DNA of 64,000 bases, from NCBI GenBank assembly GCA_043738425.1, contig JAYUGJ010000015.1:1-64000 (forward strand), given 5' to 3'. The notes beneath the pieces were generated by a model, which was not told where the DNA came from, made no database searches, and worked only from the letters and a program-made list of their open reading frames with translations. Origin of the DNA: PBB1 sp043738425. GTDB taxonomy: Bacteria; Pseudomonadota; Gammaproteobacteria; Burkholderiales; Burkholderiaceae_C. A program made the translations under genes and the position numbers. Positions 16,409-25,726 of the stretch are shown here, piece after piece. The first letter of the stretch is position 1. Every line of letters starts with the position of its first letter.

Positions 16409-17086
16409 GTGAGCCTAAGCGAACACCTTCTTCAGTCCTCGCTGATGCGTGAACAAATCAAGCCGCAACAAGGCGCGGCCGAGATTTTTTACTCCTATGC
16501 AAATCGGCTGCTGGCGTTGCTGCTGCTCGTCTTGTTCAGCCCGCTGATGGTGGCGGCGGCATTGTTGGTGTGGCTGGACGGCGGTGGCCCGATTCTTTAC
16601 GGCCACTGGCGTGTCGGGCACCACGGCAAACTGTTTCGGTGCCTGAAATTTCGCACCATGGTGAGCAACTCCGAAGACGTGCTGCGCGAACTGCTGAAAA
16701 CCGACTCGGCCGCGCGTGCCGAATGGGATCGCGATTTCAAACTGACCGACGACCCGCGCATTACTGCGGTCGGCACCTTCATGCGCAAAACCAGCCTCGA
16801 CGAATTTCCGCAGCTGTTCAACGTGCTGCGCGGTGACATGAATTTGGTCGGCCCGCGCCCGGTAACTTTTGCTGAACTGACCCGCTATGGCCGCGTGCGG
16901 TGGCACTATTTGACGGTGCGACCGGGCATGACCGGCCTGTGGCAGGTCAGTGGTCGCAACAACCTGACCTATCCGCAACGGGTCGAACTCGACCGCCATT
17001 ACGTGGAACTGCGCTCGATGTTGATGGACCTGAAGATCTTGCTGCGTACGGTGTTTGTGGTGTTGGCCCGAGACGGTTCGCGCTGA
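16409..17086 (+). CDS. polyprenyl-phosphate sugar-1-phosphate transferase (short PGT type)
   Basis: Initiating phosphoglycosyl transferase that moves a sugar-1-phosphate from a nucleotide sugar to undecaprenyl phosphate at the inner membrane. From GTG 16409 it has 225 residues: one membrane-embedded helix (LLALLLLVLFSPLMVAAAL, ~35-53), then the catalytic core KFRTMV (~85), DDPRITAVGTFMRKTSLDEFPQ, NVLRGDMNLVGPRPV and RPGMTGLWQVSGRN. The N-terminal four-helix region of WbaP/WcaJ is absent, as in PglC/WecP-like short enzymes. An AAGAGAG-like Shine-Dalgarno favours GTG 16409; ATG 16445 and ATG 16354 are alternatives. It opens the surface polysaccharide block. Confidence 0.9.
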   Translation: MSLSEHLLQSSLMREQIKPQQGAAEIFYSYANRLLALLLLVLFSPLMVAAALLVWLDGGGPILYGHWRVGHHGKLFRCLKFRTMVSNSEDVLRELLKTDSAARAEWDRDFKLTDDPRITAVGTFMRKTSLDEFPQLFNVLRGDMNLVGPRPVTFAELTRYGRVRWHYLTVRPGMTGLWQVSGRNNLTYPQRVELDRHYVELRSMLMDLKILLRTVFVVLARDGSR

Positions 17087-17149
17087 TTCAGCGCTGCCTC
17101 CCACCGCGTGGATTCACCTGAAACACGCCGCAGCGGCGCTGTCGCGCGC

Positions 17150-18301
17150 ATGCCGCCGCCGTATCGCCATGCGTCGTTGCAGCCGGTCAACCACTCAAGT
17201 TTTGCGCAGCTGTCCCGATCTAATGGGATGGTGGTGCATTTGGTGGGGCAGCTGAACGACAAGGTATTGAGCTTTCTGGGTCCGGCCACTGCCGCCCTGG
17301 CGGAATCGGGTTCGCCGCAAACCATGGTCTTGATCGACTCGCCGCGCCACCGGCACCTGCTGCTGCGCTTGCCGCCATCGGTCGAGCTGCTGCTGGTGCG
17401 CGATGCGCCGGACCCGGTCACCCGTCTGCGCCGTTTGCGTCGGGCCTACAAGCAAACGCTGCGTAAACCGGGTGTCACCGCGGTGCACCTGCATGGTTTT
17501 GTGCCGTGCATCTTGGGATCGCAGTTGATACGTTCGATGGACCTGTGGGCATCGACCTATTTTTCGCCGCACGGCTCGCGCTCACTCGGCAATTTGAGCT
17601 TGGGCGGCCGCGCGTTGAACGCGCTGCTGCGCCCGTTCACCAACATCCCGCGCCAGCGCGTCATCGTGACCATCGGTAGTGATGCCCGCGCGCTGACCGA
17701 GATGACGCAGCAGGCGGTCAATCTGATCGAAAGCCCGGTGCCCGATGTGTACTTCACCACCCCGCGCCGCGAATCAGCGCGCCCTTCGGTGGTGGCCAGC
17801 CGTGCGGCTGGGTTCGATGTGCGTGCGGTCGAAGCGTTTGTGCAAACTGCGGTCATGTTGGGCGGTACCGACCTGGACCTCAGCTTCCACTGGATGGGCA
17901 CGGTGGATGCGGTGAGCGCCGCCCGCTTGAAAGCAGCCAATGTCGAAGTGGTCGACTTGTCGCTCGACGACGAACGCGCCGCGCAGTTGGTCACCGGCTG
18001 GGTCTACGCAGCGCCGACCGGAGGCTTCGGCTTTTCGTCCAACCTGACCACGGCAATGGCCTGCGGACTGCCGTGCGTGGTGGCCGACACACCGCACCAC
18101 CGCGACATCATCAAACACGGCGTGACCGGATTTTTGTGCGCTACCGAGGCCGAATTTCTGGCCTGCCTCGCACAGCTGGTCGACGACCGGGTATTACGCG
18201 AACGCATGGGCTGCGCAGCCCGCGCCGATGCCAAGGCGCGCTTTGGCCGGGCGCACTTTCAGGCCGCACTGCGAGCGGCGTACCACGTGTCGGCATCGTG
18301 A
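17150..18301 (+). CDS. glycosyltransferase, group 1 (GT4-like)
   Basis: The product looks like a GT-B glycosyltransferase. The C-terminal half carries DERAAQLVTGWVYAAPTGGFGFSSNLTTAMACGLPCVVADT, a degenerate form of the GT4 nucleotide-binding EX7E region, then HGVTGFLCATEAEF. The N-terminal part (MVVHLVGQLN) resembles the start of the acceptor domain. 383 residues from ATG 17150; ATG 17228, where clear homology-like sequence begins, or GTG 17108 are alternatives, and none has a convincing Shine-Dalgarno. The stop overlaps the next start (GTGA). The sugar specificity is unknown. Confidence 0.75.
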   Translation: MPPPYRHASLQPVNHSSFAQLSRSNGMVVHLVGQLNDKVLSFLGPATAALAESGSPQTMVLIDSPRHRHLLLRLPPSVELLLVRDAPDPVTRLRRLRRAYKQTLRKPGVTAVHLHGFVPCILGSQLIRSMDLWASTYFSPHGSRSLGNLSLGGRALNALLRPFTNIPRQRVIVTIGSDARALTEMTQQAVNLIESPVPDVYFTTPRRESARPSVVASRAAGFDVRAVEAFVQTAVMLGGTDLDLSFHWMGTVDAVSAARLKAANVEVVDLSLDDERAAQLVTGWVYAAPTGGFGFSSNLTTAMACGLPCVVADTPHHRDIIKHGVTGFLCATEAEFLACLAQLVDDRVLRERMGCAARADAKARFGRAHFQAALRAAYHVSAS

Positions 18302-19602
18302 CTGCGCGGCTGGCCCAGATTAAAAACCTGACACCGGTGTCGTCCTCGCTGCAGCGGTTGCCGTGGTGGTGCTCGCCGCAAGGTATCAGCGTCGGGTTTT
18401 TGCTGCCGGTGCTGTTTTTGATCGCCTACGTCGGTGAAATCGACCACCCGGGCTTGACGATCCGGGGCATCCGCTTCCTGTCGCTCAGCTACATCGCGCT
18501 GGGTGCCGGCATGCTGTTGCTGATTGGTTTGGCCGGCTGGATCGGCTCGCAGTTGCGCGTGGTCGCCACACAGCGCACCGATGAAATCGTGTGGGACGGC
18601 GTGGCCTTCGTGATGGGCGTGGTCGCGGTGGCGGCTTACCTGCTCTGGTTTCGCGATTACGTTTTCAACCCGCTGCTGTTGTGGCGCACCTTGACGGGTG
18701 AGTTTCGACCCGACCGCGACAACATCGAGCTGACCCCCGGCCTGACCTCGCTGACCAACGTGGCACCGATTTTTTTCTCGGTCTACGCGTTTCGTGCGCT
18801 CGGCATAGGCGGGCCGTTGCTGGGTCGGCGCATGCATGTTTTGTTCGGTGTGCTGGTCTGCTTTACCGCGTTCCGTGTCTACGCCTGGTCCGAGCGGCTG
18901 GCGCTGGTTGAAACTGCCGTGCCGTTTGGTTTGGCCGCCGGTTTCCGTTTGATGGCGAGCGACAACCTGGCTGCCCGTGTGGCCCGCTGGCTGGGGCCTT
19001 TTGCGGCCATTCCGGGGTTGATCGCGTATTTCGGCGCGGCCGAGTACGCGCGGTCGTGGACCTCGGACACCTACGCTGGCAAGCTCAGTTTTTGGGACTT
19101 TGCCATCGGCCGCTTCGCCAGTTATTACTACACCTCGCTCAACAACGGGGCCGGCTTGCTGGCCAGCTTCGAGTGGCCCACCTACAAGTTCGAGCATGTG
19201 CTGGGTTGGCTCACCCGCGCACCGCTGCGAATCGGCCCGCTGTTTGTCGACTTGATCGGCGAGAGCCCGCTTGACTTTTATGCGTTCCTGGTGCGCTACG
19301 CCGATCCAGAATTCAACAGCCCGTCTGGCTTGTTTGCGGTGATCTTCGACTTGGGCGTTCCGCTGGGCATCGTCTACTTTTTTGCAGTGGCCGCTGCCGG
19401 TGGTTTTTTCTTTCGTGCGTTCCGTGAATCGCGGCTCGTGGGTGTGTTGCTGTACCCGATGTTTTTCATGTCGTTCCTCGAGGTGTTTCGCTATCCGTAC
19501 CTCGGCACGCCGCGCGCTTTCACTTGGCTGCTCGGCATCTTGATCGCGCTGGCGTGGGTGCACTTTCGCAGCCGTCAGCAGCGCGTGGCAGCAATCGCTT
19601 GA
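18298..19602 (+). CDS. multi-spanning membrane protein, probable polysaccharide polymerase (Wzy-like)
   Basis: Starts at GTG 18298, overlapping the previous stop. 434 residues with about ten hydrophobic segments, for example ISVGFLLPVLFLIAYVG (~30), FLSLSYIALGAGMLLLIGLAG (~60), the 290-430 block including GLFAVIFDLGVPLGIVYFFAVAAA, and the C-terminal FTWLLGILIALAWVHF. A large soluble-looking loop (~215-300) contains aromatic, Ser-rich sequence (SYYYTSLNNGAGLLASFEW). Size, topology and position between glycosyltransferases fit O-antigen/exopolysaccharide polymerases, which have little sequence conservation. The function is inferred. Confidence 0.65.
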   Translation: MTARLAQIKNLTPVSSSLQRLPWWCSPQGISVGFLLPVLFLIAYVGEIDHPGLTIRGIRFLSLSYIALGAGMLLLIGLAGWIGSQLRVVATQRTDEIVWDGVAFVMGVVAVAAYLLWFRDYVFNPLLLWRTLTGEFRPDRDNIELTPGLTSLTNVAPIFFSVYAFRALGIGGPLLGRRMHVLFGVLVCFTAFRVYAWSERLALVETAVPFGLAAGFRLMASDNLAARVARWLGPFAAIPGLIAYFGAAEYARSWTSDTYAGKLSFWDFAIGRFASYYYTSLNNGAGLLASFEWPTYKFEHVLGWLTRAPLRIGPLFVDLIGESPLDFYAFLVRYADPEFNSPSGLFAVIFDLGVPLGIVYFFAVAAAGGFFFRAFRESRLVGVLLYPMFFMSFLEVFRYPYLGTPRAFTWLLGILIALAWVHFRSRQQRVAAIA

Positions 19603-19627
19603 TGGCGGTATCGACACAGGCGCTGAC

Positions 19628-20686
19628 ATGCTGATCAACGGCAGGTTTTTGACGCGCCCGGCCACCGGCGTAGACCGTTTCGCACTCGAGTTGATACGTG
19701 CGCTCGACGACTGCGGTGGCCTTGCTGGCGCACGCGCGCTGGTGCCGTCACGCAGCACGGTCGTGTCGCCCTGGCCCACCAGCGCCGCCATCGAGCGGGC
19801 CGGTCGTTACCAAGGGCACGCGTGGGAACAGCTCGAGTTGTCGCGCGCTGCACTCGACCAGCCGCTCGTCAATTTGTGCAACACCGCGCCGCTGGTGCGT
19901 GAAAACCAACTGGTGGTGGTGCACGACGCGGCTGCAGTGGCCAACCCGGCGAACTACAGCCTGGCGTTTCGCGCGTGGTACCGCGTGATGCTGACCGGGC
20001 TCATGCGGCGCTCGCGGGTGGTCGCCACCGTGTCGCAGTTCAGTGCCGACGAATTGACGCGCCACTTCGGCGCACGCGCAGCCGGTATCGAAATCATCCC
20101 GGAAAGCGGTGAACACATCTTGCGCGAGAGCGCCGACCGCTGCGTTGTCGACCGCCTGGGCTTGGCCGGACGCCCGTATGTGCTGGCCGTCGGCAGCCAG
20201 TCGGTCAACAAAAATTTCGGCGCAGTGGCCGCTGCGATGGAACTGCTGGGCCGACCCGACGTCTTGCTGGTCGCCGCCGGTGGCAGCAACAGCCGCGTGT
20301 TCAGCAGCACTGCGCCGCAGGCAACGCGCGTGCTGTCCACCGGCTACGTCAGTGATGCGCAGCTGCGTGCGTTGTACGAACACGCGGCGTGCTTCGTCTT
20401 CCCATCGTTCTACGAAGGCTTCGGGCTGCCACCGATCGAAGCAATGGGTTGCGGCTGCCCGACGGTGGTGTCCAACCGCGCGTCGCTGCCCGAGGTGTGC
20501 GGCGACGCCACGCTGTACTTCGACCCGGCCTACCCGGCGACGCTGGCCGCACAGCTCGCACGGCTGCTCGACAGCGCCAGCCTGCGCGATGAGCTCAAGC
20601 AGGCCGGCCGCGCGCGCGCCGCGACCTACACCTGGCAGCGTGCCGCGCACGCCTTTTCAGACATCATGCGAGCGCGCTTCCATTGA
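19628..20686 (+). CDS. glycosyltransferase family 4 (mannosyltransferase-like)
   Basis: The 352-residue GT-B enzyme begins MLINGRFLTRPATGVDRFALEL, the N-terminal motif of GT4 enzymes in polysaccharide clusters. The C-terminal domain has YVLAVGSQSVNKNF (~185) and YEHAACFVFPSFYEGFGLPPIEAMGCGCPTVVSNRASLPEV (~255-295), the conserved EGFGLPxxEAM nucleotide-sugar motif. It should act at the cytoplasmic face of the inner membrane to elongate a lipid-linked repeat unit. Acceptor and donor sugars cannot be told from sequence. It sits 25 bases after the polymerase-like gene and ends 34 bases before the next glycosyltransferase. Confidence 0.88.
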   Translation: MLINGRFLTRPATGVDRFALELIRALDDCGGLAGARALVPSRSTVVSPWPTSAAIERAGRYQGHAWEQLELSRAALDQPLVNLCNTAPLVRENQLVVVHDAAAVANPANYSLAFRAWYRVMLTGLMRRSRVVATVSQFSADELTRHFGARAAGIEIIPESGEHILRESADRCVVDRLGLAGRPYVLAVGSQSVNKNFGAVAAAMELLGRPDVLLVAAGGSNSRVFSSTAPQATRVLSTGYVSDAQLRALYEHAACFVFPSFYEGFGLPPIEAMGCGCPTVVSNRASLPEVCGDATLYFDPAYPATLAAQLARLLDSASLRDELKQAGRARAATYTWQRAAHAFSDIMRARFH

Positions 20687-20720
20687 AGGTGCTTTGCCCA
20701 GTGCCAGGTCTTTACTACCT

Positions 20721-21866
20721 ATGACAGCACCACGAAAAATTGCGGTGGTCCACGAGTGGCTGGCCAGCTACGCCGGTAGTGAAAAAGTGGTCGAACAAAT
20801 GTTGCTGCTGTACCCGCAGGCTGATTTGTTTGCGGTGGTCGATTTTTTGACACCCGAGCAACGCCGCTTTGTCGGTGGCCGCAGCGCCCAGACCACCTTC
20901 ATCCAGAAGCTGCCGTTTGCGCGCGCCAAATTTCGCGCCTACCTGGCGCTGATGCCAATAGCGATTGAGCAGCTGGACCTGTCGGCCTACGACCTGGTAA
21001 TTTCATCGAGCCACGCGGTGGCCAAAGGCGTGATCACCGGGCCCGACCAGTTGCACGTGAGCTACGTGCATTCACCCATACGCTACGCCTGGGACATGCA
21101 GCACCAGTACCTGCAGGAGTCTGGCCTGACGCGTGGCATCAAAAGCGCACTGGCGCGCGCGGTGCTGCACTACATGCGGCTGTGGGACGTGCGTACCGCC
21201 CATGGCGTCGACCGCTTTGTAGCGAACTCCGGCTTCATCGCGCGGCGCATCCGCAAGGTCTACCGGCGCGATGCGGTGGTGGTGTTTCCGCCGGTAGATG
21301 TGCACCGATTCACTTTGCGTGAGGACAAGCACGAGTTTTATCTGGCGGCCTCACGCATGGTGCCGTACAAGAAAATGCCGCTGCTGGTGGAAGCGTTTTC
21401 ACGCATGCCCGATCGCCAGTTGGTGGTCATCGGCGACGGCACCGAGCTCGACGCCGTGCGTGCCGTGGCAGGCCGCAACGTCAGCGTGATGGGCTACCAG
21501 TCGGACGCGGTGCTGGTCGACCACATGCAGCGCGCCCGCGCACTGGTGTTTGCCGCCGAAGAAGACTTCGGCATCACGCCGGTCGAAGCACAGGCCTGTG
21601 GCACCCCGGTGATTGCTTACGGCCGCGGTGGCTCGCTCGAAACCGTGTGTGCGGTGGATGACCCAGCGCGCCGCACCGGGGTGTATTTTCACGAGCAAAC
21701 CGTCGATGCGATCGTCGCGGCGGTGCGCAAATTCGAGGCGTTGCCGGTTCCCATCTCGCCGCAGGTGTGCCGTGCCCACGCCGAACAGTTCTCGCCTGAA
21801 AACTTTCGTGCGGCGCTGCAAGCCTGCATCGACACCGAGTGGTCCGCGTTTCGCGCCGGCACTTGA
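20721..21866 (+). CDS. glycosyltransferase family 4, WbaZ-like
   Basis: The 381-residue protein has the typical start IAVVHEWLASYAGSEKVVEQM (~7-28), HVSYVHSPIRYAWDMQHQYL (~115-134), RFVANSGFIARRIRKVY, YLAASRMVPYKKMPLLVEAF (~210-230) and FAAEEDFGITPVEAQACGTPVIAYGRGGSLETV (~275-305). The E-D-F-G-I-T-P-x-E-A motif is the GT4 donor-binding signature. This subfamily includes mannosyltransferases of O-antigen and exopolysaccharide synthesis, which suits the phosphomannomutase gene 129 bases downstream. ATG 20721 fits the family start; no strong ribosome binding site is visible. Confidence 0.9.
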   Translation: MTAPRKIAVVHEWLASYAGSEKVVEQMLLLYPQADLFAVVDFLTPEQRRFVGGRSAQTTFIQKLPFARAKFRAYLALMPIAIEQLDLSAYDLVISSSHAVAKGVITGPDQLHVSYVHSPIRYAWDMQHQYLQESGLTRGIKSALARAVLHYMRLWDVRTAHGVDRFVANSGFIARRIRKVYRRDAVVVFPPVDVHRFTLREDKHEFYLAASRMVPYKKMPLLVEAFSRMPDRQLVVIGDGTELDAVRAVAGRNVSVMGYQSDAVLVDHMQRARALVFAAEEDFGITPVEAQACGTPVIAYGRGGSLETVCAVDDPARRTGVYFHEQTVDAIVAAVRKFEALPVPISPQVCRAHAEQFSPENFRAALQACIDTEWSAFRAGT

Positions 21867-21995
21867 CGAGCAGCGCCTGAACTTGCCCTAAACACCTGGC
21901 ACCTCCTTGCTGGACCGCGCGACTCGGCCTCGGCCGATGGCCCGCAAATAGCCACTCCTACAATCCGCCGCACCGTAAAAACAGACAGGTTCAGC

Positions 21996-23387
21996 ATGAA
22001 CGTCACTGCATCGAATTTCAAGGCGTACGACATCCGCGGCATCGTCGGAAAAACCATCAACGAAGAGTTTGCTGAACACCTGGGCCGCGCATTCGGCAGC
22101 GAGGCGGTCAAAGCCGGCGAGCGTGCGGTGGCGGTGGGGCGCGACGGCCGGCTGTCGGGGCCAGGTCTTGCAGCGGCGTTGATTCGCGGCTTGATGTCGA
22201 CCGGTCTGGATGTGGTGGATCTGGGTGCGGTCACCACACCGATGCTTTATTACGTTGCGGCCACCCGCGGCCGACGCGGCTGCCACAGCGGCATCATGGT
22301 CACCGGCAGCCACAACCCGAAGGACTACAACGGCTTCAAGATGGTGCTGGCGGGTCGCGCAATTTACGGTGACGAAATTCAAAACCTGCGCACCCGCATG
22401 GAAACCGAAAACTACCTGCGCAAGGCGGGCCGCACCGCCGCGATGGACATCGGTGCGGAATACCTGGCACGCATCACTGGCGACTGCAAATTAAAGCGCC
22501 GCATGAAGATCGTGGTCGACTCGGGCAACGGCATTCCCGGCGCATCGGCCCCGGGCATATTGCGTGCGCTGGGATGTGACGTGACCGAGCTGTACTCGGA
22601 AGTAGACGGTGATTTCCCGAACCACCATCCCGACCCGAGCAAGCCCGAAAACCTGGCCGACCTGATCCGCGCGGTGAAGCAAACCGGTGCCGAATTGGGC
22701 CTTGCGTTCGACGGCGACGGCGACCGGCTGGGCGTAGTCACCCGCGAAGGCCACATCATTTACCCCGACCGCCAACTGATGCTGTTTGCCAAAGACGTGC
22801 TCAGCCGCAACCCCGGCGGCACCGTGATCTTCGATGTGAAGTGCACCCAGCGGTTGGCACCGGTGATACGCAAAGCCGGTGGCACGCCGCTGATGTGGAA
22901 GACCGGCCACTCGCTGGTCAAAGCCAAGATGAAACAAGTCAAGGCGCCGATTGCAGGTGAGATGAGCGGCCACATCTTTTTCGGTGAACGCTGGTACGGC
23001 TTCGACGATGCGACGTACACCGCCGCGCGGTTGCTCGAAATTTTGAGCCGCAGCAAAGACCCGAGTCGCGTGTTGAACGCGCTGCCGACCAGCTTCAATA
23101 CGCCTGAGCTGAACGTGCCGTGCGCCGAGGGCGAGCCGAAACTGCTGGTGCAAAAGTTGTTGGAGACGGCGAAGTTTCCGGGTGCGCTCGAGGTCATCAC
23201 CATCGACGGTTTGCGCGCTGAATACAAAGACGGGTTTGGTTTGATTCGCTCATCGAACACCACGCCGGTGCTGGTGATGCGCTTCGAGGGCCACACCGAA
23301 AAGGCGCTGCACCGCATCGAGGCGGCGTTCATGGCCGCGCTGCGTGCGGTCAAACCCGACGCGCAAATTGCCGCGTCGGCGCACTGA
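21996..23387 (+). CDS. phosphomannomutase / phosphoglucomutase
   Basis: Interconverts hexose 6- and 1-phosphates to supply GDP-mannose or UDP-glucose precursors for surface polysaccharides. 463 residues, the length of the AlgC/ManB group. Motifs in order: FKAYDIRGIVG (~8-18), the phosphoserine loop GIMVTGSHNPKDYNGFK (~98-114, catalytic Ser in TGSHNP), the Mg-binding LAFDGDGDRLGVV (~233-245), sugar-specificity loop GEMSGHIFF (~320) and phosphate-binding RSSNTTPVLVMRFEG (~415). No clear promoter was identified in the 129-base spacer upstream. Dual mannose/glucose use is typical for this subfamily but not provable here. Confidence 0.93.
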   Translation: MNVTASNFKAYDIRGIVGKTINEEFAEHLGRAFGSEAVKAGERAVAVGRDGRLSGPGLAAALIRGLMSTGLDVVDLGAVTTPMLYYVAATRGRRGCHSGIMVTGSHNPKDYNGFKMVLAGRAIYGDEIQNLRTRMETENYLRKAGRTAAMDIGAEYLARITGDCKLKRRMKIVVDSGNGIPGASAPGILRALGCDVTELYSEVDGDFPNHHPDPSKPENLADLIRAVKQTGAELGLAFDGDGDRLGVVTREGHIIYPDRQLMLFAKDVLSRNPGGTVIFDVKCTQRLAPVIRKAGGTPLMWKTGHSLVKAKMKQVKAPIAGEMSGHIFFGERWYGFDDATYTAARLLEILSRSKDPSRVLNALPTSFNTPELNVPCAEGEPKLLVQKLLETAKFPGALEVITIDGLRAEYKDGFGLIRSSNTTPVLVMRFEGHTEKALHRIEAAFMAALRAVKPDAQIAASAH

Positions 23388-23422
23388 TGGCAACCTCGCG
23401 CTGAGCGCACGGCCACGCCACC

Positions 23423-24805
23423 GTGCGCGCTGATCGGCCCGCGCTGACCACCGCCGAACGCAGCGCACGCGCGGCTTATTCGATGCTGCTGCGGCTGATG
23501 CTGCCGGCGTATCTGGTCAAGCTGTGGTGGCGCGGTCGGGTCGAGCCGCTGTACCGCAGCGCGATCGGTGAGCGCTTCGGGCGCTACGGCAACGCCCCGC
23601 GCAGCGCCGGTTGGGTGTGGCTGCATGCGGTGTCGTTGGGCGAAACGCGGGCGGCGTCGGCGCTGCTCCAGGCCCTGCGCGCGCAACGGCCCGGCATGCG
23701 GCTGCTGCTGACGCATGGCACCGCGACTGGACGTGCGGCCGGCGCAGCGTTGCTGCGGCCAGGTGACGCACAGGCCTGGCTGCCGTTCGACACACCTGGC
23801 TCAACGAGGCGTTTTTTCGCGCACTTCCATCCCGCCATCGGTGTGTTGATGGAAACCGAGGTGTGGCCGAATTTGCTGCACGCGGCGCGGCAGGTGGGGG
23901 TGCCGATGGTGCTGGCCAACGCACGGCTGAGCGAGCGCAGTGCCCACCGCGGCGACACGCTGAATGCGTTGATGCGGCCTGCCGCTGCAAACCTGACCCT
24001 GGTGCTGGCACAAACGCAGCTCGACGCGAAACGCATGCTGGCAGCCGGTGCGCTGCGGGTTGAAGTCAGTGGCAACCTGAAGTTCGATGTCACGCCGGAT
24101 GCGATGCAGTCGGCGCGCGGTGCGGCGTGGCGGCAGGCCATCGGCGAAACCACCGCGCACGCGCCCGGCCGCCGCATCGTGCTGGCCGCCAGCACACGCG
24201 AAGGCGAAGAAGCGTTGCTGCTGTCGGCATGGCAGCAACTGGCCGCACCGCGCCCGCTGTTGTTGATCGTGCCGCGCCACCCGCAGCGGTTCGACGAGGT
24301 AGCCGAGCGCATTGATCGCAGCGGGTTCAGCCAGTTGCGCCGCAGCAGCTGGCACGACACTGCGCCGCCTGCAGCGCGCACGGTCGACGTGTGGCTGGGC
24401 GACTCGATCGGCGAAATGGCAACCTACTTCAGCTGTGCTGAGGTCGCCTTGCTCGGCGGCAGTTTCGAGCCGCTGGGCGGCCAAAATCTGATTGAGGCCG
24501 CCGCCTGCGGTTGCCCGGTGGTGATGGGCCCGCACACGTTCAACTTTGCCGAAGCCGCCGAGCTGGCGCTGCGCGAAGGCGCTGCGCAACGGGTGGCCAC
24601 CATGGCCGACGCGGTGCAGGTGGCGGTGCGGATGGCGGTGCGGGTGACACCAGACAGCGGATCAGCAACTGTTACCACGACCACCACCACCACCGACACG
24701 GCGATGGCCGCTGCGGCCTCCGCACGCGCACGCGCGTTTGCCGCCCGACACGGCGGCGCGGCGTTGCGCATTGCGCAACACATCGAGGCCGTGCTGGCTG
24801 CGTGA
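23423..24805 (+). CDS. waaA: 3-deoxy-D-manno-octulosonic acid (Kdo) transferase
   Basis: Inner-membrane-associated GT30 enzyme that adds Kdo to lipid A precursor. Motifs: YLVKLWWRGRVEPLYR (~31-46), WLHAVSLGETRAASAL (~70-86), FFAHFHPAIGVLMETEVWPNL (~130-150, Glu-containing), LAASTREGEEALLL (~255) and the acceptor end FEPLGGQNLIEAAACGCPVVMGPHTFNF (~355-382). 460 residues from GTG 23423; ATG 23483 matches the E. coli start better and is the main alternative. A run of eight Thr plus Ala repeats (~415-435) is inserted before the last helix, absent from typical WaaA. It is convergent with the hydrolase gene. Confidence 0.92.
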   Translation: MRADRPALTTAERSARAAYSMLLRLMLPAYLVKLWWRGRVEPLYRSAIGERFGRYGNAPRSAGWVWLHAVSLGETRAASALLQALRAQRPGMRLLLTHGTATGRAAGAALLRPGDAQAWLPFDTPGSTRRFFAHFHPAIGVLMETEVWPNLLHAARQVGVPMVLANARLSERSAHRGDTLNALMRPAAANLTLVLAQTQLDAKRMLAAGALRVEVSGNLKFDVTPDAMQSARGAAWRQAIGETTAHAPGRRIVLAASTREGEEALLLSAWQQLAAPRPLLLIVPRHPQRFDEVAERIDRSGFSQLRRSSWHDTAPPAARTVDVWLGDSIGEMATYFSCAEVALLGGSFEPLGGQNLIEAAACGCPVVMGPHTFNFAEAAELALREGAAQRVATMADAVQVAVRMAVRVTPDSGSATVTTTTTTTDTAMAAAASARARAFAARHGGAALRIAQHIEAVLAA

Positions 24806-24841
24806 GGTCGGGCGAGGCGCCGCGTTACCTGTCGAGCGGCA

Positions 24842-25603
24842 TCACAGTGCGGCGCGCATGGCTTGCAGATACTGCGCGGCGTGTGAAATGGTTTGGTGGT
24901 CGGTGCCTGGCACGACGATGGCGGTGGCGACCCCTGGGGCGAAGGCCGCTGCCAGGCGGTCGGTGTGGGCGCGCGGCACGACGGTGTCGGTTTGCGCCAC
25001 CAGCAATAGCGTGGGCACCTGTATTGCGGGTGCCCAGCGCAGCGATTCGAACGTGTCGGTGAGCAGCCAGCGCACCGGGAAATACGGGTACCGCTGCGCA
25101 CCGATGGCCGCAACGCTGTCGTACGGCGTGACCAGCACCAGCCGCGCCACCGGTCGCGCACGTGCCAGGTGTATAGCGACGCCGCTGCCCAGGCTGCGTC
25201 CCACCACCGCGATGTCGGGATGGCTATGCCGCACCTGGTCGAACAGTACTTGCGCATCGGCGTGCAGCGCGGCCTCGGTCGGTTTGCCCGAGCTGCCGCC
25301 GTAGCCGCGGTAATGCAGCAGGTAAATCGCGTGGTCGGGGAAGGCCGCCGAAAACGGCTGCAGGTTGATCGACACATCTTCGGCATTGCCACCGAAGTAA
25401 AGCAGCGCTTTCGGCCCGGCATGCGGTCGCACCGACACCACCAATTCGGCACCGTTGACCGGTAAGCGCAACGTGTCGGCCGGCCCGCCGTGCGCGCGTG
25501 GTTGCGGAAAGTAAACCAGCGCGCGCTGGAACACGAACATCGCGAGGCAGGCCGTTGCATACAACAGCAGTGCGATGAGTCCGAGGCGAAAGGCAAGGTG
25601 CAT
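24842..25603 (-). CDS. alpha/beta hydrolase, membrane-anchored
   Basis: The 253-residue protein has an N-terminal signal anchor (FRLGLIALLLYATACLAMFVF) and an alpha/beta hydrolase fold. The oxyanion and strand region is LLYFGGNAEDVS (~68-79), the nucleophile elbow GRSLGSG (~136-142, Ser), the acid AQTDTVVP (~203) and the His in TDHQTIS (~233). This matches the YfhR/FSH-like family of membrane-tethered hydrolases of unknown substrate. The active site should face the periplasm. Ends convergently with waaA. Confidence 0.85.
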   Translation of the reverse strand: MHLAFRLGLIALLLYATACLAMFVFQRALVYFPQPRAHGGPADTLRLPVNGAELVVSVRPHAGPKALLYFGGNAEDVSINLQPFSAAFPDHAIYLLHYRGYGGSSGKPTEAALHADAQVLFDQVRHSHPDIAVVGRSLGSGVAIHLARARPVARLVLVTPYDSVAAIGAQRYPYFPVRWLLTDTFESLRWAPAIQVPTLLLVAQTDTVVPRAHTDRLAAAFAPGVATAIVVPGTDHQTISHAAQYLQAMRAAL

Positions 25604-25726
25604 GCGCTTAGCCGATGCGGTTGCAGCCCACGCGCTTGCAGGCCATGCGCTTGCAAGCCATGTTCTGTGGCCGCGGCTGCGGCAGCAAGTGCGTTTGCGT
25701 TTGCGTTCGCGTTGGAATGTGCTGCC

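Noticed and set aside
18259..19791. Open frame of ~510 codons on the minus strand across the polymerase and glycosyltransferase genes
   Set aside because: It is antisense to clear genes, is Gln/Arg/His-rich and has no recognisable motifs; such frames are common in GC-rich DNA.
21897..21910. TGGCAC-CTCC-TTGC upstream of the phosphomannomutase gene, resembling a sigma-54 promoter
   Set aside because: Only nine bases separate GG and GC; sigma-54 promoters need ten.
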